A stretch of 64,000 nucleotides of DNA from Mycolicibacterium duvalii (lineage in GTDB: Bacteria > Actinomycetota > Actinomycetes > Mycobacteriales > Mycobacteriaceae), in the NCBI RefSeq assembly GCF_010726645.1, contig NZ_AP022563.1, positions 496,001-560,000 of the forward strand, read 5' to 3'. The notes beneath the pieces are model-generated. The model had not been told where the DNA came from. It saw nothing but the letters and a program-made list of their open reading frames with translations, and did not search any database. Of the stretch, positions 1 to 8,199 are shown one piece after another (the stretch's first letter is position 1; every line of letters starts with the position of its first letter). The position numbers and the translations under genes were made by a program.

Positions 1-268
1 AGAGGTCGTCATCGAACTGGACCGCAAGAAGACCGTGGCGGCCTACCGCAAGGGCGATACGCTGCTACAGGTCGCGCGCTCGGCGGGCCTGCGGGCGCCG
101 TATTCCTGTGAAACAGGTTCGTGCGGAACGTGTATGGCGCGCATCGTCGAAGGCAGCGCGCGCATGGTCAACAATGACGCGCTCGATGATGACGAGGTCG
201 CCGAGGGTTGGGTGGTGTCCTGTCAGGCATTGCCGACCAGCCCTCGAGTGCACATGATCTACGAGTAG
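1..268 (+). CDS. [2Fe-2S] ferredoxin domain, C-terminal end of an oxidoreductase (cut by window edge)
   Basis: About the last 88 codons of a gene whose frame is open to the left edge; any FAD/NAD(P)H reductase part lies outside. The visible part is a plant-type [2Fe-2S] ferredoxin domain: CETGSCGTC supplies three Cys (CX4CX2C), a later Cys sits in VVSCQAL, and it ends HMIYE. In KshB/PaaE/vanillate-reductase-like proteins this C-terminal domain passes electrons to a terminal oxygenase. The GTG at 35 is internal, because domain sequence (EVVIELDRKK) precedes it. The SDR starts 7 bases downstream and a Rieske oxygenase follows at 1077, its probable electron acceptor (inference). Confidence 0.85.
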   Translation, partial: EVVIELDRKKTVAAYRKGDTLLQVARSAGLRAPYSCETGSCGTCMARIVEGSARMVNNDALDDDEVAEGWVVSCQALPTSPRVHMIYE

Positions 269-275
269 GAGCGAC

Positions 276-1040
276 ATGCCCAGTGATTCCCCGCAGTCGC
301 GGGTTGCAGTGGTGACCGGAGGTGCCTCCGGGATGGGCGAGGCCAGTTGCCGCGAGCTCGGCAGGCGGGGACACAAGGTCGCTGTCCTCGATCTCAACGG
401 TGACGCCGCCCAACGCGTCGCCGAGGAGCTGCGCGCCGACGGTATCACCGCGCTCGGTCTCGCGGTCGACGTCGTGGACCGGCCGGCCGTCGATGACGCA
501 TTCGCCAAAGTTCGTACTGAACTCGGTCCGGTGCACATTCTGGTCACGAGCGCCGGCCTGGTGGACTTCGCGCCGTTCCTGGAGATCTCGCCGCAGAGCT
601 GGCAGCGCCTCATCGACGTCAACCTCAACGGGACGTTCCACTGCGCGCAGGCCGCGATTCCCGACATGCTGGAAGCGGGGTGGGGTCGCATCGTGATGAT
701 CTCGTCGTCCAGCGCGCAACGCGGCTCACCCGGGATGGCACATTACGCCGCATCGAAGGGCGGCTTGATCTCGCTCACGCGCTCACTGGCACGGGAATAC
801 GGCCCGGCGGGTATCACGGTCAACAACATCCCGCCGTCGGGGATCGAGACGCCGATGCAGCACCAGTCGCAGGCGGCCGGCTACCTCCCCCCCAACGAGC
901 AGATGGCTGCCAGCATCCCCGTCGGGCACCTCGGCACGGGAGCCGACATCGCCGCGGCCGTCGGCTTCCTGTGCTCTGCGGAAGCAGGTTTCATCACCGG
1001 TCAGACACTTGGTGTCAACGGAGGGTCGGTGATGGCATGA
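276..1040 (+). CDS. SDR family oxidoreductase
   Basis: Classical short-chain dehydrogenase/reductase of 254 aa, the usual family length. The Rossmann motif TGGASGMG lies at residues 14-21 and the catalytic Tyr/Lys pair in YAASK at 157-161, with the serine in the ISSSSA segment. The NNAG structural motif is altered to TSAG. Family role: NAD(P)-dependent oxidation of an alcohol or reduction of a ketone; the substrate is not visible. It resembles the SDR at 29321 in several stretches (for example GWGRIV then ISSSS), so the two are probably paralogues used at different steps. It lies between the ferredoxin reductase end and the Rieske oxygenase, in one operon. Confidence 0.92.
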   Translation: MPSDSPQSRVAVVTGGASGMGEASCRELGRRGHKVAVLDLNGDAAQRVAEELRADGITALGLAVDVVDRPAVDDAFAKVRTELGPVHILVTSAGLVDFAPFLEISPQSWQRLIDVNLNGTFHCAQAAIPDMLEAGWGRIVMISSSSAQRGSPGMAHYAASKGGLISLTRSLAREYGPAGITVNNIPPSGIETPMQHQSQAAGYLPPNEQMAASIPVGHLGTGADIAAAVGFLCSAEAGFITGQTLGVNGGSVMA

Positions 1041-1076
1041 CAGGCGTCGACAGCGCACTACGACAGGGAGATTCAG

Positions 1077-2348
1077 ATGGGTAAGTGGCCGAAGCCCGCT
1101 GAGGGCAGCTGGACCGAGCACTATCCCGTACTCGGGACGGGCCCGGTGTCGTTCCGGGATTCGATCTCACCGGAGTTCTACGAACTGGAGAGAGAGGCGG
1201 TGTTCAAACGCGCCTGGCTCAACGTCGGTCGGATCGAGGATGTCCCGCGGGTCGGCAGCTACTTCACCAAGGAGATCGAGGTCGCCAGAACCTCGGTGAT
1301 CGTGGTCCGCGGGCGCGATCAGCAGATCCGCGCCTTTCACAACATCTGTCGCCACCGCGGAAACAAGCTGGTGTGGAACGAATTTCCCGCGGCCGAGGTC
1401 AAAGGTGTATGCCGGCAGTTCACCTGCAAGTATCACGGCTGGCGTTACGGTCTCGATGGAGAGCTCACCTTCGTCCAGCAGCAGGGGGAGTTCTTCGACC
1501 TGGACAACGAGCGCTACGGTCTGGCGCCGGTGCACTGCGATGTGTGGAACGGCTTCGTTTTCATCAACTTCGACCGTGAGCCCCGGCAGACACTGCGCGA
1601 GTTCCTCGGCCCGATGATCACCGCTCTCGACGACTACCCGTTCGACTTGATGACCGAGCGGTACGAGTTCGCCGCGCACAACAACAGCAACTGGAAGATC
1701 TTCGCCGACGCGTTCCAGGAGTACTACCACGTCCCCTCGCTGCACAGCCAGCAGGTGCCCACCGAGGTTCGGCAACCCAACGCGACATTCGAGTGCGGGC
1801 ACTTTCAGATCGACGGACCGCACCGCCTGGTTTCGACCGCGGGCACCCGGCGCTGGTTGCTGGCACCGGAGTACATGTACCCGGTCGAGCGCGCCACCCG
1901 CAGCGGTCTGGTGGGGCCGTGGCGCACTCCGGAGACCCACCAGTCGGCCGGTCTGAACCCCGGCGGTATCGAGCCGTGGGGCATCACCAACTTCCAGATC
2001 TTCCCCAACCTCGAGATCCTGATCTACCACGGCTGGTATCTGCTGTACCGGTACTGGCCGACTTCGCACAACACCCACAAGTTCGAGGCCTACAACGCGT
2101 TCCATCCGGCGCGCACGGTGCGCGAACGTGTCGAACACGAGGTGGCGTCGGTGGTGCTCAAGGAGTTCGCGCTGCAGGACGCCGGGATGCTCGGCGGCAC
2201 ACAGGCCGCGCTGGAGTACGGGTTGGGGGAACCGGTGGTCGACGATTACCCGCTCAGCGACCAGGAGATCCTGGTGCGCCACCTCCACCACGAGGCCGTC
2301 AAGTGGGTCGAGGAGTACCGCAGCGAGCGCCGTCCGGTGGGGGTGTGA
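1077..2348 (+). CDS. aromatic ring-hydroxylating (Rieske) oxygenase, alpha subunit
   Basis: 423-aa Rieske non-haem iron oxygenase. The Rieske [2Fe-2S] ligands are C91/H93 (CRHRGN) and C117/H120 (CKYHGW). The mononuclear iron site shows H218 and H223 in YYHVPSLH, after NWKIFADAF, with a possible Asp in the later LQDAGML segment. Family role: dihydroxylation or monooxygenation of aromatic or other hydrophobic rings using electrons from a ferredoxin reductase. No beta subunit is adjacent, so it is probably an alpha-only type such as KshA or carnitine-oxygenase-like enzymes. Electrons plausibly come from the truncated ferredoxin protein at 1-268. Start ATG follows a GGGAG ribosome site. Confidence 0.93.
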   Translation: MGKWPKPAEGSWTEHYPVLGTGPVSFRDSISPEFYELEREAVFKRAWLNVGRIEDVPRVGSYFTKEIEVARTSVIVVRGRDQQIRAFHNICRHRGNKLVWNEFPAAEVKGVCRQFTCKYHGWRYGLDGELTFVQQQGEFFDLDNERYGLAPVHCDVWNGFVFINFDREPRQTLREFLGPMITALDDYPFDLMTERYEFAAHNNSNWKIFADAFQEYYHVPSLHSQQVPTEVRQPNATFECGHFQIDGPHRLVSTAGTRRWLLAPEYMYPVERATRSGLVGPWRTPETHQSAGLNPGGIEPWGITNFQIFPNLEILIYHGWYLLYRYWPTSHNTHKFEAYNAFHPARTVRERVEHEVASVVLKEFALQDAGMLGGTQAALEYGLGEPVVDDYPLSDQEILVRHLHHEAVKWVEEYRSERRPVGV

Positions 2349-2350
2349 CC

Positions 2351-2683
2351 ATGGCCGACCACCTGCCCAGTGCCTTCGCCGAGTACGAACGATTCGCCGA
2401 GAAATGGTGTCTGGCCACCGAACCCGAGCGGTGGCAGATGCGGATGGAGACTGCGATGGGGGAGATCCACGAGTTCTACGACGCGTTCACGCCGCGATTC
2501 GAGGAAGCCATCGATTACTGCGACAAGTTCCCGCTGGACGACCTGCCGGAGGATGTGCTGAACCTCCTGCACCTCGTCTACTCGATGATCATGGTGTCGA
2601 TGGCCGTCGAGGTCTTCGGCACCCAGAAGCCCGCCGACTCCGCCGACGCCGTGCTCGACCGCGTCAGCGCGCCGGTGCCCTGA
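2351..2683 (+). CDS. small helical protein of unknown function next to the Rieske oxygenase
   Basis: 110-aa protein starting ATG two bases after the Rieske gene stop. I do not recognise the family. The sequence is acidic and looks mostly helical, rich in Glu, Met and aromatic residues, with two Cys (KWCLAT, DYCDKF) and a hydrophobic helix near LLHLVYSMIMVSMAVEVF. No signal peptide and no clear cofactor motif. Its tight placement between the oxygenase and a TauD-type dioxygenase suggests an accessory or assembly role for one of them; this is inference from position only. Coding is supported by the sandwiched location and codon use like its neighbours. Confidence 0.75.
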   Translation: MADHLPSAFAEYERFAEKWCLATEPERWQMRMETAMGEIHEFYDAFTPRFEEAIDYCDKFPLDDLPEDVLNLLHLVYSMIMVSMAVEVFGTQKPADSADAVLDRVSAPVP

Positions 2684-2697
2684 GTGAGGAAACAGCC

Positions 2698-3546
2698 ATG
2701 ACGACAGCGCTGACCATCAACAAGCTGACCGCGTCCGTCGGCGCCAAGGTCGTCGGGCTCGACCCGGCGCACCTGGGCTCCGACACGGCGCTGGGCGACG
2801 CCCTACTCGAGGCCCTCGAGCGCAACGGCGTCCTGGTGCTGCCGGAGCTGCACCTCGATCCCGTTGCGCAGGTGGAATTCTGTCGCCGGCTCGGCGGTAT
2901 CGACCACTCCTCGGACGGTCACCATCCGGTTGCCGGGATATACCCTGTCACGCTGGACAAGTCCAAGAACTCGTCGGCGGCCTACCTTCGCGCGACCTTC
3001 GACTGGCACATCGACGGCTGCACCCCCACCGGCGACGAGTACCCGCAGAAGGCCACCGTGCTCTCGGCCAAGCATGTCGCCGAGCACGGCGGGGAAACCG
3101 AGTTCGCGAGTTCCTACGCCGCCTACGACGATCTGACCGACGACGAGAAGATCCGGTTCGGGGCCCTGCGCGTGGTCCATTCGCTCGAGGCGTCACAGCG
3201 CCGCATCACGCCCGACCCGACCCCAGAGCAGCTGGCCCGGTGGCGGGCGCGGCCAACCCACGAACATCCGCTGGTCTGGACGCACCGCAGCGGGCGGAAG
3301 TCGCTGGTACTCGGAGCGTCTGCGGACCACATCGTGGGGCTGGACCTCGACGAGGGGCGAGCCGTGCTGCAAGATCTGCTGGATCGCGCCACCACGCCCG
3401 ACAAGGTCTACCGGCACACCTGGTCGGTCGGCGACACGGTCATCTGGGACAACCGCGGGGTGCTGCACCGCGCCGCACCCTACGCGGAGGATTCGCCACG
3501 CGAGATGTTGCGAACCACCGTGCTCGGCGACGAGCCGATCCAGTGA
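2698..3546 (+). CDS. TauD/TfdA-family Fe(II)/2-oxoglutarate dioxygenase
   Basis: 282-aa member of the TauD/TfdA family, normal length. The iron triad is visible as H104-x-D106 in WHIDG and distal H257 in LHRAAPY, followed by the Arg-containing REMLRTT that binds 2-oxoglutarate. Family role: hydroxylation, often with loss of a sulfonate, ether or similar group, coupled to 2-oxoglutarate decarboxylation. Substrate is unknown. The ATG at 2698 is preceded by GTGAGGAAACAG, a reasonable ribosome site. It follows the 110-aa protein by 14 bases and runs into the CMD-family gene by GTGA overlap. Confidence 0.92.
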   Translation: MTTALTINKLTASVGAKVVGLDPAHLGSDTALGDALLEALERNGVLVLPELHLDPVAQVEFCRRLGGIDHSSDGHHPVAGIYPVTLDKSKNSSAAYLRATFDWHIDGCTPTGDEYPQKATVLSAKHVAEHGGETEFASSYAAYDDLTDDEKIRFGALRVVHSLEASQRRITPDPTPEQLARWRARPTHEHPLVWTHRSGRKSLVLGASADHIVGLDLDEGRAVLQDLLDRATTPDKVYRHTWSVGDTVIWDNRGVLHRAAPYAEDSPREMLRTTVLGDEPIQ

Positions 3547-3566
3547 GCCCGCCGGCCGGGTCTCGA

Positions 3567-4088
3567 ATGACTCCGTTGCCGGAGGAGCAATGGGACGACG
3601 CGATGCGGGACGCGCTGAGCCCGCTGCTGTCCGAGGACCGGCGCAACTCGCGCGACGCCGGCAATGTGTTGGCCACCCTGCTGCGGCACCCGGACCTTAC
3701 TCGCGGATACCTGCACTTCAACGCGCACCTGCTGCTGAATTCGACACTGTCGCCGCGGATTCGCGAGGTCGCGTTGCTGCGCGCCGTCCACCTGCGGGGC
3801 TGCGACTACCTGTGGGACCATCACATCGCCATCGCCGAGCGCGCCGGCGTGACGGCCGCCGACCTCGACCGCATCCGAGCCGGCGACAGCAGCGACGCGG
3901 TCGACCGCCTGGTCGTAGCGACCGTCGACGAAATCGACCGGAGCCACACGTTGGCGGACGACACCTGGATGAGGCTGCGGGAGTTTTTCGATGAACGGCA
4001 GATCCTCGATCTGCTCTTCACCGTGGGCTGCTATCAGTCGCTGGCGGTCGCCGTCAACGTGCTGGCCATCGCGCCCGAACATCCCTGA
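3567..4088 (+). CDS. carboxymuconolactone decarboxylase (AhpD/CMD) family protein
   Basis: All-helical CMD-domain protein of 173 aa from this ATG. The family signature is seen around GCDYLWDHHIAIAERAGV, followed by the typical AADLDRI turn and a second helical pair ending in GCYQSLAVAVNVL. Some CMD proteins open lactone rings in aromatic catabolism and others are peroxidase-like; no CxxC pair is present, so an AhpD-type peroxidase is unlikely. An in-frame GTG at 3543 overlaps the TauD stop as GTGA and would add eight residues; that start is equally possible. It is the last gene before the regulated P450 promoter. Confidence 0.87.
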   Translation: MTPLPEEQWDDAMRDALSPLLSEDRRNSRDAGNVLATLLRHPDLTRGYLHFNAHLLLNSTLSPRIREVALLRAVHLRGCDYLWDHHIAIAERAGVTAADLDRIRAGDSSDAVDRLVVATVDEIDRSHTLADDTWMRLREFFDERQILDLLFTVGCYQSLAVAVNVLAIAPEHP

Positions 4089-4141
4089 CCGGACCCCTCG
4101 TTGACGGCGCGCGGCCGGTATGAAAACCTGATACGCAAAGA

Positions 4142-4158
4142 TGAGAATCTCATTCTCA
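4142..4158. promoter_or_regulatory. operator palindrome A1, TGAGAATctcATTCTCA
   Basis: Perfect inverted repeat with 7-base arms and a 3-base spacer; the symmetry extends one base on each side (ATGAGAATCTCATTCTCAT, 4141-4159). It lies 29 bases before the P450 start at 4188, where a repressor would block transcription. The same pattern recurs at 19660 and 52690 and less perfectly elsewhere in the window, always in promoter gaps. Confidence 0.75.
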
Positions 4159-4187
4159 TACAGTGAGACCGGTGAAACGGAGCGAGC

Positions 4188-5462
4188 ATGGCTGAAGACC
4201 TCACCACGGTCGACTTCTTCCGGGACAGTCGCCTGACCGAAGACCCCTACACGTTCTACGAAGCGCTGCGCAACAAATGCCCGGTGGCGCGCGAGGACCA
4301 CTACGGCGTCACCATGGTGACCGGATGGCAGGAGGCCGTCGACGTCTACAACGATGCCGAGACGTTCTCGTCGTGCATCTCGGTGACGGGCCCGTTCCCG
4401 GGCTTCCCGGTGCCGCTGGAAGGTGACGATGTCACCGAGGTGATCAAGCAGCACCGCGACGAGATCCCGTTCAGCGATCAGCTGCCGACGCTCGATCCGC
4501 CGACCCATACCAACCACCGCGCCCTGCTGATGCGGCTGATCACCCCCAAGCGCCTCAAGGAGAACGAGGACGCGATGTGGCAGCTCGCCGACGACATCCT
4601 CGACGACTTCCTGGCACCCGGCCAGGGCGAGTTCATCAAGGGGTTCGCCGGTCCGTTCACGTTGCGGGTGATCGCCGATCTGCTCGGGGTTCCGGACGAG
4701 GACCGGGCCGAACTGCTGGAGCGACTGGCGCGCGGCACACACGGCAGCGGTCTCGGCAACGCCGACAAGCAGCTGACCAAGACGCCGCTGGAGTACCTCT
4801 ACGACGTGTTCGCCGAGTACGTCGAGGACCGCCGTGCGCAACCCCGCGACGACGTGCTGACCGGGCTGGCGACCGCGACGTTCCCCGACGGCACCATGCC
4901 GGAGGTCGGTGACGTGGTGCGGGTGGCCACCAACGTGTTCTCCGCCGGCCAGGAGACCACGGTGCGACTGCTGTCGACGGCGTTAAAGGTCATCGGCGAC
5001 CATCCCGACATCCAGGCGCAACTGCGCGAGGACCGCAGCCTGCTGCCGAACTTCATCGAGGAGTGCCTGCGCATCGAGAGCCCCGTCAAGGGCGACTTCC
5101 GGTTGTCGCGGGTGCCCACCACCGTCGGTGATCAGCAGCTGCCCGCGGGTTGCACGGTGATGGTGATCAACGGCGCGGCCAACCGTGATCCGCGGCGCTT
5201 CGAGAACCCCGACACCTTCGATCCGGAACGCAAGAACGCCCGCCAGCACCTCGCGTTCGGCCGCGGCATCCACAGCTGCCCCGGTGCGCCGCTGGCGCGC
5301 GCCGAGACCCGGGTGGGGCTGGAGCGCCTGCTCGACCGCACCACCGACATCCGGATCTCCGAGGACAAGCACGGACCGGCCGGTGCCCGGCGATACGAGT
5401 ACATCCCGACCTACATCCTGCGCGGACTGACCGAACTGCATCTGGAGTTCGACGTCCGATGA
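4188..5462 (+). CDS. cytochrome P450
   Basis: 424-aa bacterial class-I P450. I-helix motif AGQETT; ExxR at E292-R295 (ECLR); haem loop FGRGIHSCPG with proximal C364. Soluble, no membrane anchor. It monooxygenates a hydrophobic substrate with electrons from a ferredoxin, and its ferredoxin gene overlaps the stop codon as ATGA. Close paralogue of the P450 at 46420: both share an SSC.(S/A)V.GP segment, LKENED.MW.LAD and ILRGLTEL near the C terminus. Start ATG follows AACGGAGCGAGC. Expression is probably controlled through the palindrome at 4142. Confidence 0.95.
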   Translation: MAEDLTTVDFFRDSRLTEDPYTFYEALRNKCPVAREDHYGVTMVTGWQEAVDVYNDAETFSSCISVTGPFPGFPVPLEGDDVTEVIKQHRDEIPFSDQLPTLDPPTHTNHRALLMRLITPKRLKENEDAMWQLADDILDDFLAPGQGEFIKGFAGPFTLRVIADLLGVPDEDRAELLERLARGTHGSGLGNADKQLTKTPLEYLYDVFAEYVEDRRAQPRDDVLTGLATATFPDGTMPEVGDVVRVATNVFSAGQETTVRLLSTALKVIGDHPDIQAQLREDRSLLPNFIEECLRIESPVKGDFRLSRVPTTVGDQQLPAGCTVMVINGAANRDPRRFENPDTFDPERKNARQHLAFGRGIHSCPGAPLARAETRVGLERLLDRTTDIRISEDKHGPAGARRYEYIPTYILRGLTELHLEFDVR

Positions 5463-5650
5463 AGGTGATGGTCGACGAGGATCGGTGCGCCGGCCACGGT
5501 ATGTGTCTGACACTGTGCCCGGAGGTGTTCCAGATGACCGACGACGGCTGGGCAGTCGCCGACCCCGAGACCGTCCCGGCCGGCTCCGAGGATGCCGCAC
5601 GTGAGGCCATCGACAATTGCCCAGAACGGGCAATCCGCGAAATCGATTGA
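5459..5650 (+). CDS. 3Fe-4S-type ferredoxin, P450 partner
   Basis: 63-aa ferredoxin overlapping the P450 stop by ATGA. Cluster ligands fit the actinobacterial P450-ferredoxin pattern CXX?XXC(X)nCP: CAGHGMC with His at the variable position, and a final CP in DNCPERA. An additional Cys occurs in LTLCPEVF where relatives have Ala-Pro, so a 4Fe-4S cluster is possible. Role: one-electron carrier from a reductase to the P450 encoded just upstream. Acidic, cytoplasmic, normal length. Confidence 0.93.
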   Translation: MKVMVDEDRCAGHGMCLTLCPEVFQMTDDGWAVADPETVPAGSEDAAREAIDNCPERAIREID

Positions 5651-5667
5651 CGGTAGGAGAAATAACA

Positions 5668-5952
5668 GTGGCCAAGGGCTATGTGATCATCACCGAGGAC
5701 GTCAAGGACGCAGCCGGCATGGGCGAGTACGCCAAGCTGGCCAGCCAGACGATGGGCAACGCCAAGATCCTCGCGTTCGGTCCGCCGGCCGAGAACCTCG
5801 AGGGCCAGTGGCACGGCACCCAGACGGTGCTGCTGGAATTCGATTCCGTGGAGGCCGCCAAGCAGTGGTACTACTCCGACGAGTACCAGGCGGCGGCGAA
5901 GCTGCGCCAGGCTGCAGCCGACTGCCACGGGGCGGTCGTCGCCGGCCTCTGA
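5668..5952 (+). CDS. DUF1330/EthD-like dimeric alpha-beta barrel protein
   Basis: 94-aa protein starting at GTG after TAGGAGAAATAACA. Small ferredoxin-like alpha-beta fold of the DUF1330 type: an initial beta strand KGYVIITEDV, a central HGTQTVLLEFDSVEAAKQWYYSDEYQ segment split by a helix (only partly quoted by families as the W..S.EYQ motif), and a final short strand. Function is not established for this family. It is the last gene of the P450-ferredoxin transcript; convergent with the hydrolase at 5973. Confidence 0.82.
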   Translation: MAKGYVIITEDVKDAAGMGEYAKLASQTMGNAKILAFGPPAENLEGQWHGTQTVLLEFDSVEAAKQWYYSDEYQAAAKLRQAAADCHGAVVAGL

Positions 5953-5972
5953 CGCCCGCGGCGTCCCCGACA

Positions 5973-6761
5973 TCAGTACGGAGACAGGGCGGCGACCGGA
6001 CTGGTGGTGATCGCATGCACCAGCAGCTCGGCCAGCTCGTGCGGCCGCGACAGAAACGGTGAATGCGACGCGTCGATCGACAGTTGCTCGACCCCGAGCC
6101 GGCGCGTCACCGTGTCGGCCAGCCAGCGCGGCATCGACCGATCCTGTTCGCACACAATGAAACTGCGTGGCAGGTCCGCGTCCCAGAAACGGGGCACCGA
6201 CACCGGTGTGACGGTGGTGTCGCCGAAGCGCTCCGGGCCGAGCCGGTCGAACGCCCAGCGTGCGGTAGCTTCGTCGCAGTCGTGGTAGAAGTATTTCCAC
6301 GCGCCGTCGAAGTCGGCGAAGCGCATCGCGCCGTCCTCGTCGAAGTGCAGGTAGCCCAGCATCTCCCCGACGTCGCCGTCGAAATCGCCGCCCAGCTCGA
6401 CCGGTCCGGACTCGGAGTCGCGCATCGCCATCGCCTCCGGATAGGTGCGGCCTTCCCGGGGTAGCGCAGCAGCGAGGTAGACGATGTGGCGCACCAGATC
6501 CGGCCGTGCGTCGGCGGCGAGCGTGGCATCGAAGCCGCCCCCGGAATGGCCCACCAGCACACTGCGTTCCGGTGCCGCGGCTGCCAGCGCTTCGACGATC
6601 GCCTCCCGCCGATTGGCCAGCGTCGATTCCTCGTCGAGACGCGCGCCGTGGCCGGGCAGGTCCACCGCCACCGCGTCGTGTCCCAGCGCCGCCAACTGGT
6701 TGATCGTGCGTTCCCAGCACCAGGCAGCGTGAAAGCCGCCGTGCACGAACACGAACCGCAT
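5973..6761 (-). CDS. alpha/beta hydrolase (methylesterase/hydroxynitrile-lyase-like)
   Basis: 262-aa alpha/beta hydrolase. The N-terminal FVHGGFHAAWCW is the oxyanion-hole signature of the esterase group related to plant methylesterases. Nucleophile elbow GHSGG, acid in CEQDRS, base His in ASHSPFL. It probably hydrolyses an ester or C-C bond of a pathway intermediate. The ATG at 6761 lies 7 bases after the stop of the P450 gene; the longer open frame upstream has no family sequence. Last gene of the minus-strand P450-ferredoxin-P450-hydrolase unit. Confidence 0.9.
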   Translation of the reverse strand: MRFVFVHGGFHAAWCWERTINQLAALGHDAVAVDLPGHGARLDEESTLANRREAIVEALAAAAPERSVLVGHSGGGFDATLAADARPDLVRHIVYLAAALPREGRTYPEAMAMRDSESGPVELGGDFDGDVGEMLGYLHFDEDGAMRFADFDGAWKYFYHDCDEATARWAFDRLGPERFGDTTVTPVSVPRFWDADLPRSFIVCEQDRSMPRWLADTVTRRLGVEQLSIDASHSPFLSRPHELAELLVHAITTSPVAALSPY

Positions 6762-6768
6762 GAACGGA

Positions 6769-7974
6769 CTACGCGAGCACGCGCACGGGCACGTGCGACC
6801 ATCCCGCGACGTTCTGCGCAGCGACCCTTCGACAGCCGTCCCACCGCACTTCGTAGCGCGGCATGAAATCGAGCAGCCGTTCGAGGGCGATGGCACTCTC
6901 CATCCGGGCCAGCGCCGCGCCCAGGCAGCTGTGCACGCCGTAACCGAAACCGAGGTTCTGCGCCTCGGTGCGGTCGCGGTCGATATCGAAGGTGTCTGCG
7001 TCAGTGAACGCATCGGGGTCCCGGTTCGCCGAGCCGGCGAGCAGGAACACCGGCTTGCCCTCCGGAATCGTGACTCCGTGGATCTCCACATCCCTCATCG
7101 AGCGGCGAACGTTGTACTGGTTCGGCGCTTCGTAGCGCAGCAACTCCTCGACCGCGGCCGGAATCTTGCTGCGGTCGTCGAGCAGCTTCTGCCACTGCTC
7201 TGGGTGGCGGGCGAACGTCACCGTCGCGTTGCCGATCAGCTTGGTGACGGTCTCGGCCCCGGCGCCGCCGAGAAGCGTTGCGAAGCCTGCGATCTCGAAG
7301 TCATCCAGCGACTCGGTATCACCGTCCTCGCGGGTGACCTCAGCGGCGATCAACCTGCTGAACATGTCGTCGCGAGGCTCGGCCCGGCGTTGCTGAATGA
7401 TGTTGTAGTACAACCCCATCAGTTCGCCGACCGCCTGCATGCCCTCCTCGGACATCTCGATCTGGCCCGGTTCCCGGGCCAGCGACGTGTCGACCCACTC
7501 GCCGACCTGTTTGCGGTACTCCTCCGGCACGCCGAGCATCTGGGTGATCACCTGGACCGGGAACAGCGCCGAGAAGTCCCCGACGACATCGAAGCCGCCG
7601 GGGTCGACCGCGGAGAGGTAGCGGTCGATGGTCTCGGTGGCCATCGGTCGCAACGCCTCGATGGCGCGCGGGGTGAAGACCTTGTTGACCAGGCTGCGCA
7701 TCTGCCGATGCTCAGGCGGGTCCATCATGATGATCATCTTCGCCGGCATCGGCTCGTCGGAGCGGACCGTGGCGAGATCCAGACCGTACGCCGAGGAGAA
7801 GGTCTCGAAGTCTTTGTAGGCCGCCGCGACATCCTCGTGCCGGGACAGCGCATAGAAGTCGTACTCGGCGTTGTAGTACACCGGGGCTTCGGCCCGCATC
7901 CGTCGGTAGATCTCCCAGGGACCGTTGAAGAATTCCTCCGAGAACGGGTCGAAGACGAGTTCGGTTGACGTCAT
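6769..7974 (-). CDS. cytochrome P450
   Basis: 401-aa P450. I-helix GGAGAETVTK, ExxR in EELLRYEAP, haem loop FGYGVHSCLG with C350 and the usual Phe (F343). Strong paralogue of the P450 at 8200; the two flank a ferredoxin gene in one transcript. ATG at 7974 overlaps the ferredoxin stop as ATGA, so it is preferred to the more upstream in-frame start. Soluble monooxygenase; substrate unknown. Confidence 0.95.
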   Translation of the reverse strand: MTSTELVFDPFSEEFFNGPWEIYRRMRAEAPVYYNAEYDFYALSRHEDVAAAYKDFETFSSAYGLDLATVRSDEPMPAKMIIMMDPPEHRQMRSLVNKVFTPRAIEALRPMATETIDRYLSAVDPGGFDVVGDFSALFPVQVITQMLGVPEEYRKQVGEWVDTSLAREPGQIEMSEEGMQAVGELMGLYYNIIQQRRAEPRDDMFSRLIAAEVTREDGDTESLDDFEIAGFATLLGGAGAETVTKLIGNATVTFARHPEQWQKLLDDRSKIPAAVEELLRYEAPNQYNVRRSMRDVEIHGVTIPEGKPVFLLAGSANRDPDAFTDADTFDIDRDRTEAQNLGFGYGVHSCLGAALARMESAIALERLLDFMPRYEVRWDGCRRVAAQNVAGWSHVPVRVLA

Positions 7975-8171
7975 GCGTCTTCGATCGCGATCGCCTGCCG
8001 GGGACACTGGCGCACGGCTTCCCGGACCTGCTCTTCGTTCTCGGGTGTCACGTCCTCCTGCAGGACGTGCAGATAATCGTCCTCGTCAAGATCGAAGACC
8101 TCGGGGATGATGCCCATGCACACTCCGTTGGCCTCACACAACCCGAAATCGACGACAATCTTTTGGGTCAC
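7971..8171 (-). CDS. 3Fe-4S-type ferredoxin, P450 partner
   Basis: 66-aa ferredoxin beginning at GTG (VTQKIVVDF). Ligand pattern CEANGVC then IIPEVF and CP in RQCPRQA, i.e. CXX?XXC(X)nCP with Asn at the variable position. Only three Cys are in ligand positions, which fits a 3Fe-4S cluster or an Asn-capped site. It lies between two paralogous P450 genes, 28 bases after the first and overlapping the second as ATGA, so it may serve both. Confidence 0.92.
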   Translation of the reverse strand: MTQKIVVDFGLCEANGVCMGIIPEVFDLDEDDYLHVLQEDVTPENEEQVREAVRQCPRQAIAIEDA

Positions 8172-8199
8172 CGATGCGTCCCTCCCTTCGTGCCGCGAC

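Noticed and set aside
4142..4158. KstR, KstR2 or Zur-type box
   Set aside because: The half-site GAGAAT with 3-base spacer fits none of these consensus patterns as I recall them.
3480..4841. Minus-strand ORF of 453 codons opposite TauD, CMD and P450 genes
   Set aside because: Arises from the GC-rich third positions of real plus-strand genes; spans three genes and has no family motif.
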